From assembly GCA_006937955.1 (NCBI GenBank), contig SSNP01000139.1:559188-623187 (forward strand): a stretch of DNA of 64,000 nucleotides. Reading direction: 5' to 3'. This document shows positions 35,066-46,700 of the stretch, piece by piece; the first letter of the stretch is position 1, and each line of letters begins with the position of its first letter. The position numbers and the translations under genes are program-made. Origin of the DNA: Pachypanchax playfairii. Lineage: Eukaryota > Chordata > Actinopteri > Cyprinodontiformes > Aplocheilidae. The notes under the pieces were generated by a model, which saw nothing but the letters and a program-made list of their open reading frames with translations, had not been told where the DNA came from and ran no database searches.

Positions 35066-35659
35066 CTTTGAAGAGCCTGTAGGTTCTCTCAGGGAGAAGG
35101 ATCCTTGTTCCTAACTGAAGGTTTCTGGACACTGATCACAACACGAACCAACACATGCCCACCAGTACTTGGCCAGTCAAGCAATAAACACCAGATCAAG
35201 TACTAGACAAGGTCCAGGAGACAAACGTTTTCTTTGCTCTGTTTTTGTGCATGGGCCTGGTAGAAAAATAAGAGCTGGAAGATTAGGGGCCAACATTTAC
35301 TCTCAGATTTGGAAAAGTGATGACCAGGAAAATATTTCAATTCATCCTGTCCTTTCTGCACTTTTCCAACAATAAGGAACTCATTGAGTGAGGGCAGTCA
35401 GGCCATGACAGACTCTTTAAGCCAGGTGTGTCCAGTGCACAAAATGACTGGGAGGAACACAGGTGAGAACAATAATGATAATGACTGGAGCAGCCAGACA
35501 GATCTGGGTGATGTGGCATGAATACCCCCAATCCATGACAGACAAAGTGACAAAAAGCCAAAATCAGGATCAAATAGCATGTATTTATTTAGTCAGTATT
35601 GTGAAAATAAATTTGGACATTTTCTGTTCAAGAAATTTAGACGTTTCAATTAGTTTTTG
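35066..35659. other. No gene seen
   Basis: Unique sequence with short frames only. Possible traces of LINE 3' UTR near the right edge cannot be confirmed. Confidence 0.35.
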
Positions 35660-36750
35660 GTGATTTCCTGATCCATCATCTTGCAGTTATTCATAGTCGA
35701 GTCATGAGGGCAACAGGTTCAGGAGAAAAACTCAGATCCCTCTGATGAGGGACACTCTCCAGCTCCTCCAGGATGATTCCAAGGCACTCCCATACCAGAC
35801 AGGCTATATGATCCCTCCAGAGAATTCTGGGTCTGCCCAGGGGTATTCTCCTTGTGGGATTTACACAGAAAACATCCAAAAAGAGGCAACAAGGAGCCCT
35901 CCTAATTAGATGCCAGAACCACCTCACCTGACTCCTTTTGATGGAGAGGAGCAGAGGCTCTACTTCAAGCTCACTCTAAACAATGGAGCTCCTCACTTTT
36001 TCTCTAAGTCTGAGCATGGCCACCCCATGATCTCATGACCAGGTGAGGGTTGGAACATAGACAGACCAGTAAATCAAGAGCTTACCCTTTCACCTCGGCT
36101 CCTTCCCCACTAAAATAAACTGAAGCAAAGCCCTCATGACTGCAGACATATCCTCAATCTGGCACCCCCTCTTCCGCTCTATCCTGCTATCACTTGAACT
36201 TGAAGGGAGCATTCCACCTTCCATCTCAGCCACTTCACATTCAGATACAAATTGTTCCAGTGCACACTGAAGGTCATGGCTCAACATTGTCAACAGAAAC
36301 ATACTGTCCACAAAATCCTGAGGTTTCCAAGCCACACACCCTCTTTGCCATAGCTACTCCGGGAAATTGTTTCCATGAACACCCCAAACAGGATCTGTGA
36401 CAAGGTGCATCCCAGGCAAAGCCCAATCCAACAAGCAATGAGCATGGTTTGGTGCCGAAAACGCAGTCACGGATCCTGTTTTAGTTGTAAGAGGGCCAAA
36501 TAACCCATAGAAGCAGGTCTGGGACCTTGTAATCCCACAGCACCACCCACAGAATGCCCTGTTATAAGCCTTCCCCAAGGCCAAAGAGTCAACCTCCCAC
36601 GACCCCCTTAGCAATTGCTAGAGGGTAAAGCTCTGGTCCACTTTTTCACAACCTGGGGGAATGCCCCACTTCTCCACCAAAATCCAAGGGTTGACTATAG
36701 GTTGGAGCCTCATTTACAACATCCTAGAGTAAACTTTCCATGGGAGGCTT
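35660..36750 (-). pseudogene. Decayed non-LTR retrotransposon reverse transcriptase, C-terminal part
   Basis: Reading leftward on the minus strand there are successive pieces of a common fish LINE protein. A piece near 36270 reads SHDLQCALEQFVSECEVAEM, which follows the polymerase YADD-type block in the family. One near 36120-36160 reads SAVMRALLQFILVGKEPR. The C-terminal piece at 35691-35927 contains RRIPLGRPRILWRDHIACLV and ends near ALMTRL. All three match in order the family pattern, with many stops and shifts between them. The 3' end at about 35660 includes the GATGATGGAT tail typical of this family. The catalytic aspartates are not preserved. Class not fixed. Confidence 0.7.
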
Positions 36751-36784
36751 TGAAGTGTGATCACCCTATAATTAAAGCGCACTC

Positions 36785-37708
36785 CAGCTCCACTCTGTGA
36801 TGTTGTGGCATGTTATGCAACACATACAAAAGTGATCAGAGCAGCCTTGGCTGGTGTGGAAAGTGCTCCTCACGGCCCAAACACGACACCTGCTTTTCAG
36901 GATGTGGTGCGCTCCACAATGTTTCTAGTGCGTATGTGGGCCAGATTATATCCATGTTCTCCCTCAGTAGTCTGGTTGAGCTGGTGTTAGGAGGGAGGGG
37001 TGAAGGGGGTCTGCGCTCTCACCCTAGGAATAGATCAGGAGCTGCTATTAGATCCATAAATGTATGGAAGGATATTTACAGGGCACAAATAATGTAACAC
37101 ACTAACCCAAAAGCCCACTATCTCCATATTCACCATCTCTCAACCTCGTAAATATAACACTGTTCCTCAGAAGGAAAGAATCGTGAGCCTATATATAATG
37201 TTTGCGATACAAGTGTTTGGAAAATTAATGTATCTGCCCGCAAAATGTTGCATTCAAAACCTGTGACACACACTAGACAATCTACCCTAGGAGACGCAGC
37301 ACTAACTGACAGTGCGCTGGAATGATTCACACGTCTATCTGTGTCTTCTCCTCGCAACAATAACTGCGTTGATTTTTGCACCGAGTTAAGACATGCTTTT
37401 CAAAGGCAGTAAAAATACATGTAAAATTAGAAGCTGCAAACATTTTCAGGTTTGATAAATCACACTACACCTGGACCACCAACTCATTTGTGTGTTCTCC
37501 TCCCAATATTTTGCGTCTTCTGACAGAAATGCCCACATTGCATATTAATCAAGGGCAAAGGCACTAAAATGACTTTGCGGGTCTAGCGGCAGGTTTAACA
37601 GACGCAGTTTGACCTGCGCGCCTTTGGTAAATCACCAACTGCTTGTTTTTGCCGCCGCTGAGTGGTTTGCGCCGGTTTTAACAACCGCAAACCTGATAAA
37701 TCAGGCCC
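36785..37708 (+). mobile_element. Repeat family with GGGCCTGATTTAT ends, copy 1
   Basis: Ends at the right with GATAAATCAGGCCC and matches the minus strand of 47893-49395 over about 700 bases. Its left side starts at CTCCACTCTGTGATGTTGTG, where the other copy continues for a further 265 bases, so this one is truncated at its 5' side. Within it 36905-37078 reads VSSAYVGQ...RNRSGAAIR in one frame. The two copies differ there by two 3-base indels. Superfamily not determined; probably a non-autonomous DNA transposon. Confidence 0.65.
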
Positions 37709-38648
37709 AAAGTCTCAGGCCTGATGTTACGATTACAGAACAGACCTTAAACCTTCAGCCCAAAGTAGCCTGGTACCAGGTACACTTTGAACATGGTGTT
37801 TATTACGAACAAACCATGCGTAGCACTTAAGTCCATAAACAAAACCCTGCTCAGATTCAGGTCAGGGAGTTCATTCCTCCATCCCCATCCACAGATAGCA
37901 CCCCCGCCAGTACACCACCCAGAGACTTCAAGTAAGCTAGTTAATGTGAACTGCCATTTGATGCATATGAACAGCCAACAGTCAGAACTTTGCCTCCTGC
38001 AACTCAAAGCTGCAATAAGGTGACCCTCTCACTCACTGGGGAGAACATCAACACAAGGTGTTCTGTTGGAGGCTTATAAGTATCCCCACACCTGCCCAAT
38101 GCCCCACCCCCTGGGCCCCTCTCTAAGAGTAGGGTTCCAGAACCTAAGCCAACTAGACAAACTAAATCTATATCTATACAAACTGTATCTAGTTGGTATC
38201 TTCTTTTGAGAAATAATAAAATATGCTTGAATTGAATTTGAATCTCTCAACCTTATTCACACACCTTTTCCAACAGCGAGGTGACATTCCACATTCCAAA
38301 AATCAGTTTATGACTCCAAGGATCAGAATATAGACACTCACCTTTGCCTGACACCTCACTTTCTCTCTGCACCTGACCTTGATTTTCATCCACACTTGTG
38401 GTGGGACAGTGATTTTTTTACGTAAAGGGGTGGGACTTTGGACCTATGGGGTGTTTGTCTCCTTTAGGCTCCAACTTATGAATTACATTCATACTAACAG
38501 CTGTAGCCTCCAGTGGGAAAAGTGTTTTAACTGAGATGTGTCTGTAAGAACCACAAACTCCTGATGGCTTTTTTACAGCATATATAAAAGGAAAAGTCAA
38601 GAATACCTGTTTGTGGTTTCCTTGACTACTTCTTTTTGGTCACAAGAA
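37709..38648. other. No gene seen
   Basis: Unique sequence. A tail-like GAATTGAATTTGAATC at about 38230-38250 resembles a non-LTR 3' end, but the preceding sequence is not recognised. Confidence 0.3.
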
Positions 38649-38651
38649 TAA

Positions 38652-39228
38652 AGGCTCCTTTCCACTGGACGCGTCAGCAACGCGCAACGTTTTGCTTGCT
38701 CAATCAGTGGAGCATCCCTTCCTACCGGGAGCGTTTCACACACGTAAATCACTCGCATAGTGTCACATCCAGCTGGTCTGGGAAGATTATGAAATCTCTC
38801 GAGAATAGCAAAAACGCGCGTGATTTTGTCATTACTCACAACAACAAGCAAGGAGAAAGACAACAACATGTATCCAGAAGGTATGTGGCTTTTATTTCAC
38901 ACCTTCTACAGACTTCAAACCCGTCACAGGTACTGTACTTTCTCATAGTCTCACAAATGGAAATCCGAACGTGTCCTTTTATTTTGAAATTTCCGGGTAC
39001 GGACGCATGATTTCCTGTCTGGTCTAAACTAAACTGCTGAACTTGACGCGTTTTAGAAGCGTACCACGTAAAAAATAGAACTGCTGCATAATGCTCGCGA
39101 CACTATCTTCTGGGACGCGTAGTGTCGTGCAGTGGAAAGGGTCTGATTAATTTTACTGGTGGCTATCAGCCACGTATTACGCGTCACTAACGTTGTGCGC
39201 TGCTCACGTGTCCAGTGGAAAGCAGGGG
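38652..39228. mobile_element. TIR element with CTTTCCACTGGAC ends, TAA target
   Basis: Inverted blocks TCCTTTCCACTGGACGCG (left) and the reverse of CACGTGTCCAGTGGAAAGC (right) continue as AGCAACGCGCAACGTT-like sequence. TAA flanks both sides (38649-38651 and 39229-39231). A 3-bp TAA duplication suits PIF-Harbinger. A second internal CTTTCCACTG-type block lies inverted near 39133. It is CpG-rich compared with its surroundings. No transposase coding is recognised. Confidence 0.65.
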
Positions 39229-39231
39229 TAA

Positions 39232-39630
39232 CAAAACGAACCGCAGATAAATTCACAATTAAATAAATGATATGCATTCTTACAAATACTGTATCTTTAC
39301 ACTCTACACATAAACACAATCATAAAATAACATAACATTTTCCCAGAAAATATAATAGTATAAATGTAAAGAGGCAGTTGAGAGACTTGATCATGAAAGG
39401 AAATGTGAAAAAATATCAGACTTTTGCGGCTCCTCTCTTAACAGAGAAGGGATGAGAATAAAATTGATAGCATGAGAGTTGATGTTGTTGTGGTCCAGCA
39501 GCAGCCCTGCTTAGATGTTTAATGTTTTATCCTGCAAAACATTGTTACTGTCAGTATTTCTGGGAACAATTGCCAAGAAGTCCTCAGGGCCACAGTTCTC
39601 ATTATTTACATGTTCTATTCTTGTTGTGAG
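39232..39630. other. No gene seen
   Basis: Short AT-rich spacer between two inverted-repeat elements. Nothing recognised. Confidence 0.4.
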
Positions 39631-39634
39631 TTAA

Positions 39635-40163
39635 AGATACAGTATGTAAGAATTTTACAGTGAAATACTCACACAACAGTCTACCTTCCCACTGATGTTG
39701 AAAATAAAGTCACATTGTAACAGATCTCGATCTCAGCCAGCTGGGTGGTCGCTAGTTTCGGTCATTTTGAAAAAGCTAACCCGGACCAGAATCATTATTT
39801 ACACGTCCAGACTTCCTGGTTCCATAACGAATCACATGTGAGTCTGCAAGGTTGCCAAGTCTTCAACACAAGCAGCTGTAATTCCACAACGAGCAGCAGC
39901 AAAAAGTAAGAAACCACCACATCCTTCCAACTGAGCAGCTGAGCTGCACAGGATGGGGCGTTCAAATGCACTTAGGGAAAACTCAACGCTGAACAAATAG
40001 ACCTTCAGACATTCCCCAAAATAGAACAAATACAAGAGAACCAAAAGAAGAATCCACATCAGAACTGGCAAATCAACAGAAAAATCAGGGAGGGGAGGGG
40101 GGGAGTGGCTGTGAGCAGAGATTTGGATTTGACAACAAGGTCTAATTCTTACATACTGTACCT
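39635..40163. mobile_element. TTAA-flanked element F
   Basis: Ends AGATACAGTATGTAAGAATT and the reverse of AATTCTTACATACTGTACCT are inverted with one mismatch in 20. TTAA is at 39631-39634 and 40164-40167. A G-rich run GGGAGGGGAGGGGGGGAG lies at about 40087-40104. One end also occurs alone at 55213. I recall this terminus as common in fish genomes. No recognisable coding. Confidence 0.85.
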
Positions 40164-40167
40164 TTAA

Positions 40168-41066
40168 AATATGAAATGCATTTCCTAAAAAGGTAATGGC
40201 AAAATCATTGGCCTAGAACTAATTTTCTGTTGAACACAACAACTACTTCATAAATAATCTGACTTTATTTAGACTCAATTAGGTACATTAACTGTATGAT
40301 TTAGATGGAGACACATTTGTAGTAATATAATGAGTTTCTAACTCAACAACCTCCTTTACATCTCTCTGTCCATGGTCTGTAAAATATAGAGGCCTTCATC
40401 CCAGAATGATAACTAATTGTTGAGCATTTACAGTTAATATTTTTTGTCGTTTTGGGACACATTTGCAGGCTCTTTTATTTTTGTTTAAAATGATAAAGAT
40501 ATCAAAATGTCGTGGTTTCTGAGTATTTAAAGATTTGGTGAATTCTGAAATCTAAGGGGAAAGAAAAGTTTTGACTTTTACAGTGAAGCTGTCAGTGTAG
40601 CATTTTTAAAGAAGGTTCTTCCACTGGAGCATTTTGTGAGGGAGGATCTCAAAAAGTCTCCCTCTAAGATGCCATGTCAATCAGCTGACAGCAGTATATG
40701 TGACTGAGGAAGGCATTGCATGTTGTTAGGGATGGGATTTTATTCTATTTTTTAACTCACTGAATCTATTTGGGGAAAAGTCACTTTATCCACAGCAGTG
40801 CATTCAATTCACTGAATATATGATGCACAAATCAATCAACGGGAATCCTGGAAATGAAGTCTTATGCTGATGAAGTCATCCAGTACATGATATAACATAA
40901 AGCAGGTGTGTACGTTTACAATTAACAAAATGTAATTAGTGTAAACATTTCACAAAGACCTGGAAATTTAAGGTTATGCTGCGTTGTAACATTGTTGTGC
41001 TTTGATGCCATTTTTTGTTTTAAAACACTGGACTTTTATACTAGTAGTTTTAGAATCTACAGCCTC
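40168..41066. other. No gene seen
   Basis: AT-rich unique sequence without recognised repeats or coding potential. Confidence 0.4.
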
Positions 41067-41070
41067 TTAA

Positions 41071-41630
41071 CCTTGCACTGCAAGATGGATTCTCGCTAGA
41101 TTTGGATTTTTCCAAACCCACGAAAATCCCATCTTGTACCGCTCCAGCAAAACTGTTTATTTCAGTCCAAAAATTATCGGACCAATCATTGTGCTTTGGG
41201 GCGGGTGTTCAGGTATGATTGGCAGCAAGTGCCAGGCAGGCAAAGCAAAACAAAATGGCTCTGCCGGTGGATGTACACATAAAAGCGGCTATTGAATCTG
41301 TTTTAGGACTAGAGACGATTTCTTCATTGAAAAATGAGCAAAGGTAAGAACTTTGTGCATTCCTTGTTGGTAAAGATGTGTTTTGCTTTTCTTAGTAGTA
41401 ACGATGTGTGTGTTTTACTACCAAATGGAGTCGCAAGAGCTTGATTTACTGTGATTGGCTTAAGACAAATAATCAAAGGCAGACACTTGCTGGCTCGTCC
41501 TCCAATCAGATTAAAATATTATATCAGATGTCCCTCCCCTTTATAGACGGTTTCAAATGGAGCAGTTCCAGATGTATGTGTCCCCAAATCGACAAGAGGT
41601 GGGGCTACACATAGATCTGGCAGAGCCAGG
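41071..41630 (+). mobile_element. TTAA-flanked element G
   Basis: The left end CCTTGCACTGCAAGATGG and the right end, read inverted, CCTGGCTCTGCCAGATCTA are similar. TTAA is at 41067-41070 and 41631-41634. Its ends start CC, unlike the AG of the other TTAA elements. A lone right end recurs at 56238-56272. It carries one small exon at 41255-41343. Confidence 0.7.
41255..41343 (+). pseudogene. Small exon resembling RecQ helicase motif 0, inside element G
   Basis: ATG at 41255 opens 29 codons, MALPVDVHIKAAIESVLGLE then TISSLKNEQ, ending at AG|GTAAGA, a good splice donor. The pattern V-x-G-L-x-x-x-x-x-L-K-x-E-Q-R resembles motif 0 of RecQ-type helicases (F-G-x-x-x-[FL]-R-x-x-Q). Fish genomes carry repeated RecQ-like genes, so the element may hold the 5' exon of one. 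The remaining exons are absent and the resemblance is short, so the identity is tentative. Confidence 0.35.
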
Positions 41631-41634
41631 TTAA

Positions 41635-42109
41635 CAACCTCTTATTTTGAAAACTAAATTGTGAACAATTTAAAGACCAAACAACGGTTGATGGTTTTTC
41701 AAGTAAAATATAATAAACAAAATTAATTTCTTTCATAGGAAAATGTTAAGTGTTCTTCAGCAATAAATTGTCTCAATTTGTTTTAAAGTAAAGCATTACA
41801 CATTTAATTTTAACCCCATATTGATCTATGCTTATTAAACTGATTAGGCTGAATTAGCTATTAACATTTTTATCTTATTAAAAATAATGAGCAGACACAC
41901 AAAGGAAAGGATTTTTAATGTCATGTGAACTGTTTGCAAAATGGACCCAAGTGCAGGTAAACTCAGAAGGCTTGAGGATAAAATAATTACTTTCAATAAA
42001 GAAAAACAAAAAAGCTTGACACGGCAGCAAAACACCTGGGTTGGTTCCTGGGCTTTTCACAGATTAAATAGACAAGACTGTTTTTATATTTCTCCTCCAT
42101 TGCTACAGA
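41635..42109. other. No gene seen
   Basis: AT-rich spacer between element G and the integrase remnant. Nothing recognised. Confidence 0.4.
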
Positions 42110-42460
42110 GACATTGTCCTCCTCTTTCTACACATACAATTTTATGCATGTCCACTTTGGCAAGAGAGCTCTTCAAATCTGACTTTTCTTTCTCTGTCAG
42201 TTTCCCAGGCATAGAATAAGCTGTTTTATTAAATCTTTTAGCTTGTCCATTCACAGTTGCATGGTATAATCCATAAAACTTGTATGTCACAGTATTTTTC
42301 CAGCTTGGGAAGCAGCTTGTTCTCAGATTGTCTGCCCTGATCATGACGCAGCTTATCTGGAAATCCAAACATCAGAGCAAAGTTTGCAAAGATCTTTTCT
42401 GCTGCTGTTTTTGCTGACTTATTAATGCATGAAAACACTTGAAAACACTTTAGCAAAGGT
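42110..42460 (-). pseudogene. Gypsy-type integrase remnant
   Basis: On the minus strand one frame contains KSAKTAAEKIFANFALMFGF and then the HDQGR block around the second catalytic aspartate of Ty3/gypsy integrases. The match continues in a second frame at NGQAKRFN, where the family has its catalytic glutamate; here that position is lysine. LTEKEKSD follows. At least one frameshift and the lost catalytic residue mark it as dead. No LTRs adjoin it, and its relation to the two solo LTRs in this window is unknown. Confidence 0.75.
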
Positions 42461-42613
42461 TGTGGAATGCTCTATCATCACTAAAATATACTCATATCAC
42501 CCTTTACAGCTTTCTATGGAAGTGGAACTCGAATTTGTGTCTTTTTTTAACTGGTTTGCATGTGAAATGTTTTGGTCTCATGCCCGAATGACCTCACGAC
42601 CTCACGTCAAATA

Positions 42614-42987
42614 CAACCACATTGGTCGATTTTGAAAACGTCACTATATTCTGCATGCTGTTCTGTATGCGACCCTGTCGGCTACCCTAACCAAAACCGT
42701 TCCGCTTTTTAACGTGAAATTTTCAGCTTTACAGTGTCTATATGTATCTTTACATTTTAAAGCTAACCGTTGTATTAAAATGAGACATATTGCTGAAGAA
42801 TTTTGTTTTGTTTGGCTGAACAGAGCGAAACCTCACGCATGCGTATTTGTCAGCTCCTCTGGGAAGGTGCGCGCATGTGTTGTTAGTAGTAAGTCTCTGC
42901 GGAGCCCAGCAAACGCTCTGAGAGGTCGTTTGAAAACGCTCTCACAGGTCGTATTTTTGGAGCTTTCAAAATCGACCTATATGGTTG
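42614..42987. mobile_element. TIR element with CAACCA-AT-GGTCGATTTTGAAA ends
   Basis: CAACCACATTGGTCGATTTT at the left is repeated inverted at the right as AAAATCGACCTATATGGTTG. Length is about 374 bp. Target duplication is unclear: AA or none. No coding potential recognised. Confidence 0.6.
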
Positions 42988-44589
42988 CATAATGTGCGGA
43001 CGTGTTGGAATGAGTGAAGTGATATCAAACTGTTGGGAGATTAGATTCATTCCTGAATTGTAGGTTCTTGAGGTTTGAAATCTGAGGCCCATTCCTGTGT
43101 TTAAGGATGGTTTCTCTTCACTCTAAGAAATGTTTAGTTGGAAGAACTTTAAAAAGTTATCGCAACAATTTCCACTCAGCTTTTTGATTTTCCAAAGTTG
43201 CAGATTGTTTAGTAAATCCAACATGTTATTTTTAAAATTTTGATTCAGGCTAGCAAATTATTTTAAGTAATGTCAACACATTACTAAGTTTTTTCAACTT
43301 ATAAAATCCAGTTCTGACAGCTTATTTGTTCGGGGAATCTTCTTTTTTCAGTCAGAGCAACTAATATTTTAGTTCTGTCAACAGGATCCAAGTAATCTCT
43401 AGTAACGTTTGATTGTAGCATCCATTTTGGTTTAGTATTGTGCAGTGTTTTTTATGTTTTGGTTTATTTTTTATATACGTTCATTTTTCTTTTGATAACA
43501 AATCTGATTTCTTTTTACATTTGTAAATAACTCCATATTTCTGTCATCAGATCAAGCTTCATCAGCGCAGTTTCAGCCACCGGAAGCCTCCAGTCCGTCA
43601 CCAAGGCTCTCCTGCTAGCAAGTCCGGGGTGCCTCCTTCTCAGCTCGGCTTTCGGCTCAGCCGCCTTCCGCTAGCCCGCCGCTTCCTCCAGCTGCTCCAG
43701 CATTCTTCCGGCTCTTCACCTCTGATCCATGGGCACACCAACACAGACTGCTCACTCCCAGTTGGTTCAGACACACACAATCACATGTGGACCATGAAAA
43801 GACTTTTCTGCTGCTCTGTTCCACCGGGCGGCCTGACAGACGCCAAATTTTCTCTGCAGAACAATTTGTCCCATTCTGGCTTTACCAATTATTTTTCAAC
43901 AAAAAATAAAAAATACTGTCAAGATGTCTCTAAATGGTGACAGCCTCGATAGTTTTAATATTGGTAGTGAATTTTCTGGATGAATGGGATACGTTTAGCC
44001 GCATTTTATGATAATATAATAATATCTCATCTATTTGTCAGTCAGGTTTAGATATAGTTCAGTCTCATTTTTTAGGGAGAGTAAAAGAAAAAATCTTTTT
44101 CTTGCTCTGTGTTAAACAGACGTAATACATGACTATTAATAAAGGATTTGGTTTTCGTGTGGGCCAAACTTGGGGTTTTACAGTAAAAGTTTTTTTTTTG
44201 CACCAACTATGAAATTATTTGACTTCAGGGCTGACAGCCTTGTTTTTTTTTTTTCTTTTAAGCTATAGCTATGTCGTGTTTTAAAGTGTCCACCTAAGTC
44301 AGATGTCTCAATCGCAGCGTGTCGTCTGTGCTTCATTGCCTCATTTCATATCTCATCCCAACCAGCCTCTTCACTGCTTTTTTCCCTCCCTGTGCTCATT
44401 TTCTCATTACATTCCTGACTCTTCCAACCAAATAATACACAGCTCTTCTATTGGTCTGAGTAGAAATTGCATTTCCTTTCATCTAGACCTAAGTGTGTGT
44501 GCAGAATCCACATACAGTACATATCCTAGAATGTGTATGTGTATGCATGTGTACCCCACCTCACCCACCCTCCAGGCTACTTAAATAGG
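42988..44589. other. No gene seen
   Basis: 43130-43480 resembles a diffuse AT-rich fish repeat with TCAACTTATAA-type words. 43560-43800 is a C-rich stretch with a 103-codon plus frame of unknown nature and no motif. 44204-44262 holds T-runs. No gene can be supported. Confidence 0.3.
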
Positions 44590-44599
44590 CTATTTTCTC

Positions 44600-44795
44600 C
44601 TCTAATGTTGTTTCCCCTCGTCTCTTCTTTTGTATTGATTGGACAAGCTCATCGGATCAATAGATTGCTGTAGATCAGAGTGATTGCTGCTAGGCAGGCT
44701 ACTATCTTCCCAGCATTCAACACAGTTGGCCTATAACCACTCAGAAATGCTCTCATTTCTGCACCAATGTTATGAAATAAAGTAGTGATAAAAGC
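44600..44795. promoter_or_regulatory. Candidate conserved non-coding element 3
   Basis: Contains GATTGGACAAGCTCATCGG, AATAGATTGCTGTAGATCAG and CTATCTTCCCAGCATTC. Complexity is high, with no frame and no repeat. Called only from texture. Confidence 0.2.
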
Positions 44796-45469
44796 TGATG
44801 GTGGGGCTTGTTTGTTTTGACCGATGAATAGGTTAACTGCTACAGCAGAGTAGCAAGCCTTCTACGAGCTCTCCGGGTCTCACTTTACTGTGGAGCAAAT
44901 TACCTCAAATCTATGGGCTCTTTATTGCACCTACAAATCCTTGAAGTTGTTAGTGCCACAGGGCCAGAGAACATAAGGGAAGGTTCTATACTAATGGCCC
45001 AATGATGTGTTAAAAATGTTTTTATATTTGACTGATAAATAAACCATCGATCTTTAAAAATAAATTGCTTATATGCTTGTATGAAACCTGTTAGGTCAAA
45101 AATTAGATTGACTTTTTTTGGAGTTGACACCAGACAGGCTGTTATAAAAACAAGGTAGCTAAAGAAATAAAAATCAGGTTGAAAAACATTTGAAGGAAGA
45201 GGCTGTTGTTCTGAGATGTTTGCTACCCAGGATGCATCTGGCTCTAAAAATAACAGAAAGAGTAAGAAGATGAAAAAAAGCTGAAAGATGGCCATAAAAA
45301 AAGGTAAATGTAAAATGAGGATTAGATATAAAACTACAATTTTGGAATCAGGTGTAACAACACATATTCCAATTTTTAGAAGGGTCATTTAGCATGATAT
45401 GTTCAACTTTAGTTTAGCTTGTTTGCTCTAACATTGAAAAATAAAACAAAAACACTTTGCATATTCACT
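44796..45469. other. No convincing gene; long AT-rich minus-strand frame
   Basis: A 162-codon minus-strand frame (44900-45388) is rich in phenylalanine, leucine and isoleucine, as random AT-rich DNA would give. I see no domain, signal or splice context and do not call it a gene. Confidence 0.35.
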
Positions 45470-45720
45470 TCAGGGCTCCTTCAGAAGCCACCCCTCACAG
45501 ATTAATGAATGATCAACCCCATGTTCCTAATTAGAATGTGGAATTGACCTTCTTGCTATGAGGCGACAATGCTAATCACATCACTGTTCAGCCCCCAGAG
45601 AAACAGTTAATGGCAGGTCCATTTCTTTCTGCATTCACGGTGCTGAAAGCTTCGTCTGGAAGCCATTTGTAAATACACCATCTATTTCCCAAATCAAAAA
45701 GAAATCTTTTCATGCTCTAA
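45470..45720. promoter_or_regulatory. Candidate conserved non-coding element 4
   Basis: The block contains CACAGATTAATGAATGATCA, CCTAATTAGAATGTGG, GACAATGCTAATCACATC and ACAGTTAATGGCAGG. These TAATTA- and TGATCA-like words in high-complexity sequence are typical of vertebrate developmental enhancers. There is no frame or repeat. Inference from composition only. Confidence 0.3.
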
Positions 45721-46329
45721 AGAACACTTTTGCTAATATCTAACAATAAAGAAAGTAATCCCATCTTCTGGAAACTGAGTTTTCACACTAGTTTTCAGGA
45801 GCTAAAAAGCATTGACAAAATAATTTCCTTTAGGCTGGTCCTCAGTACTTTTATCAAATCATATTTTTAGTACTGCAACAAACACACTGCATTCAGACAT
45901 TGCACTCTTTGCTCCAATAAATGCAGTAACATTTCAATTGAGCTCTAAAATCTATTGTCTTTTCTGTCGTTCTTCAACATCAGGCACCTGCAGAATTAAC
46001 ATGTTTCTTTTTCACTTAATTTTATACAAATATTAAACTATCCTGCCTTTATGGTTTTCCTCTGTACCAATTCTGTCATATTACAGCCAAAATTGTGTTG
46101 GTGGAAGCACTGACTGTATATCAGAGTAACGTAAATATGGATATAAAATCTTTTTTAAATGAAAAAAATCTATCTTGTCACTATAAGGTTTACCACTTCA
46201 GCACCTTGTGAATCATAATCCTTAAAAAAATCTGCAAAGATAAAAGCAATCTGAGATTCAATCTTTCCTACTACTGGTTGTAAAAGAAGCCAGGTCTGAA
46301 GTACAGGGAGGTCTTTCCAAAGGTATAAC

Positions 46330-46700
46330 TGGGACAAAGCATTATTATTTGTATGATGACAGAAAATGGTTCGCTTATTATGGTAGCTGGCATTACAGGC
46401 AAGATCTTAACGAGGCCTCATCCATCTTTGTTGCTCTCCTGTCTGCAACCATGGCATCCAGCTCTCTAAACAAGTATGCTGCTGTTCTGTCCATTTTAAA
46501 TGACTGGCTCCTTCACCTGTGCTACACGCTCTGGGACATTATGCAAATGTTCCCTGCTCTCTGTGGCTGACCAAACAGCTCTCTGCCTGTAATCAGACAC
46601 GATTATGCACTGCGGCCTGCAAAATCTTTCACAGCAAACAAAATCTCAATGTCCATTATCATATTTAGACCTGGTGGGACAAGGTCAAGAAGGGGCACAG
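46330..46700. promoter_or_regulatory. Candidate conserved non-coding element 5
   Basis: High-complexity block with CCATTTTAAATGACTGGC, TTATGCAAATGTTCCC (an octamer-type ATGCAAAT site) and AATCAGACACGATTATGC. No repeat similarity. A short plus-strand frame (46349-46570) crosses it but matches nothing. Inference only. Confidence 0.3.

Noticed and set aside
44900..45388. 162-residue minus-strand frame
   Set aside because: AT-rich hydrophobic composition without motifs, splice sites or promoter; a chance frame is likely.
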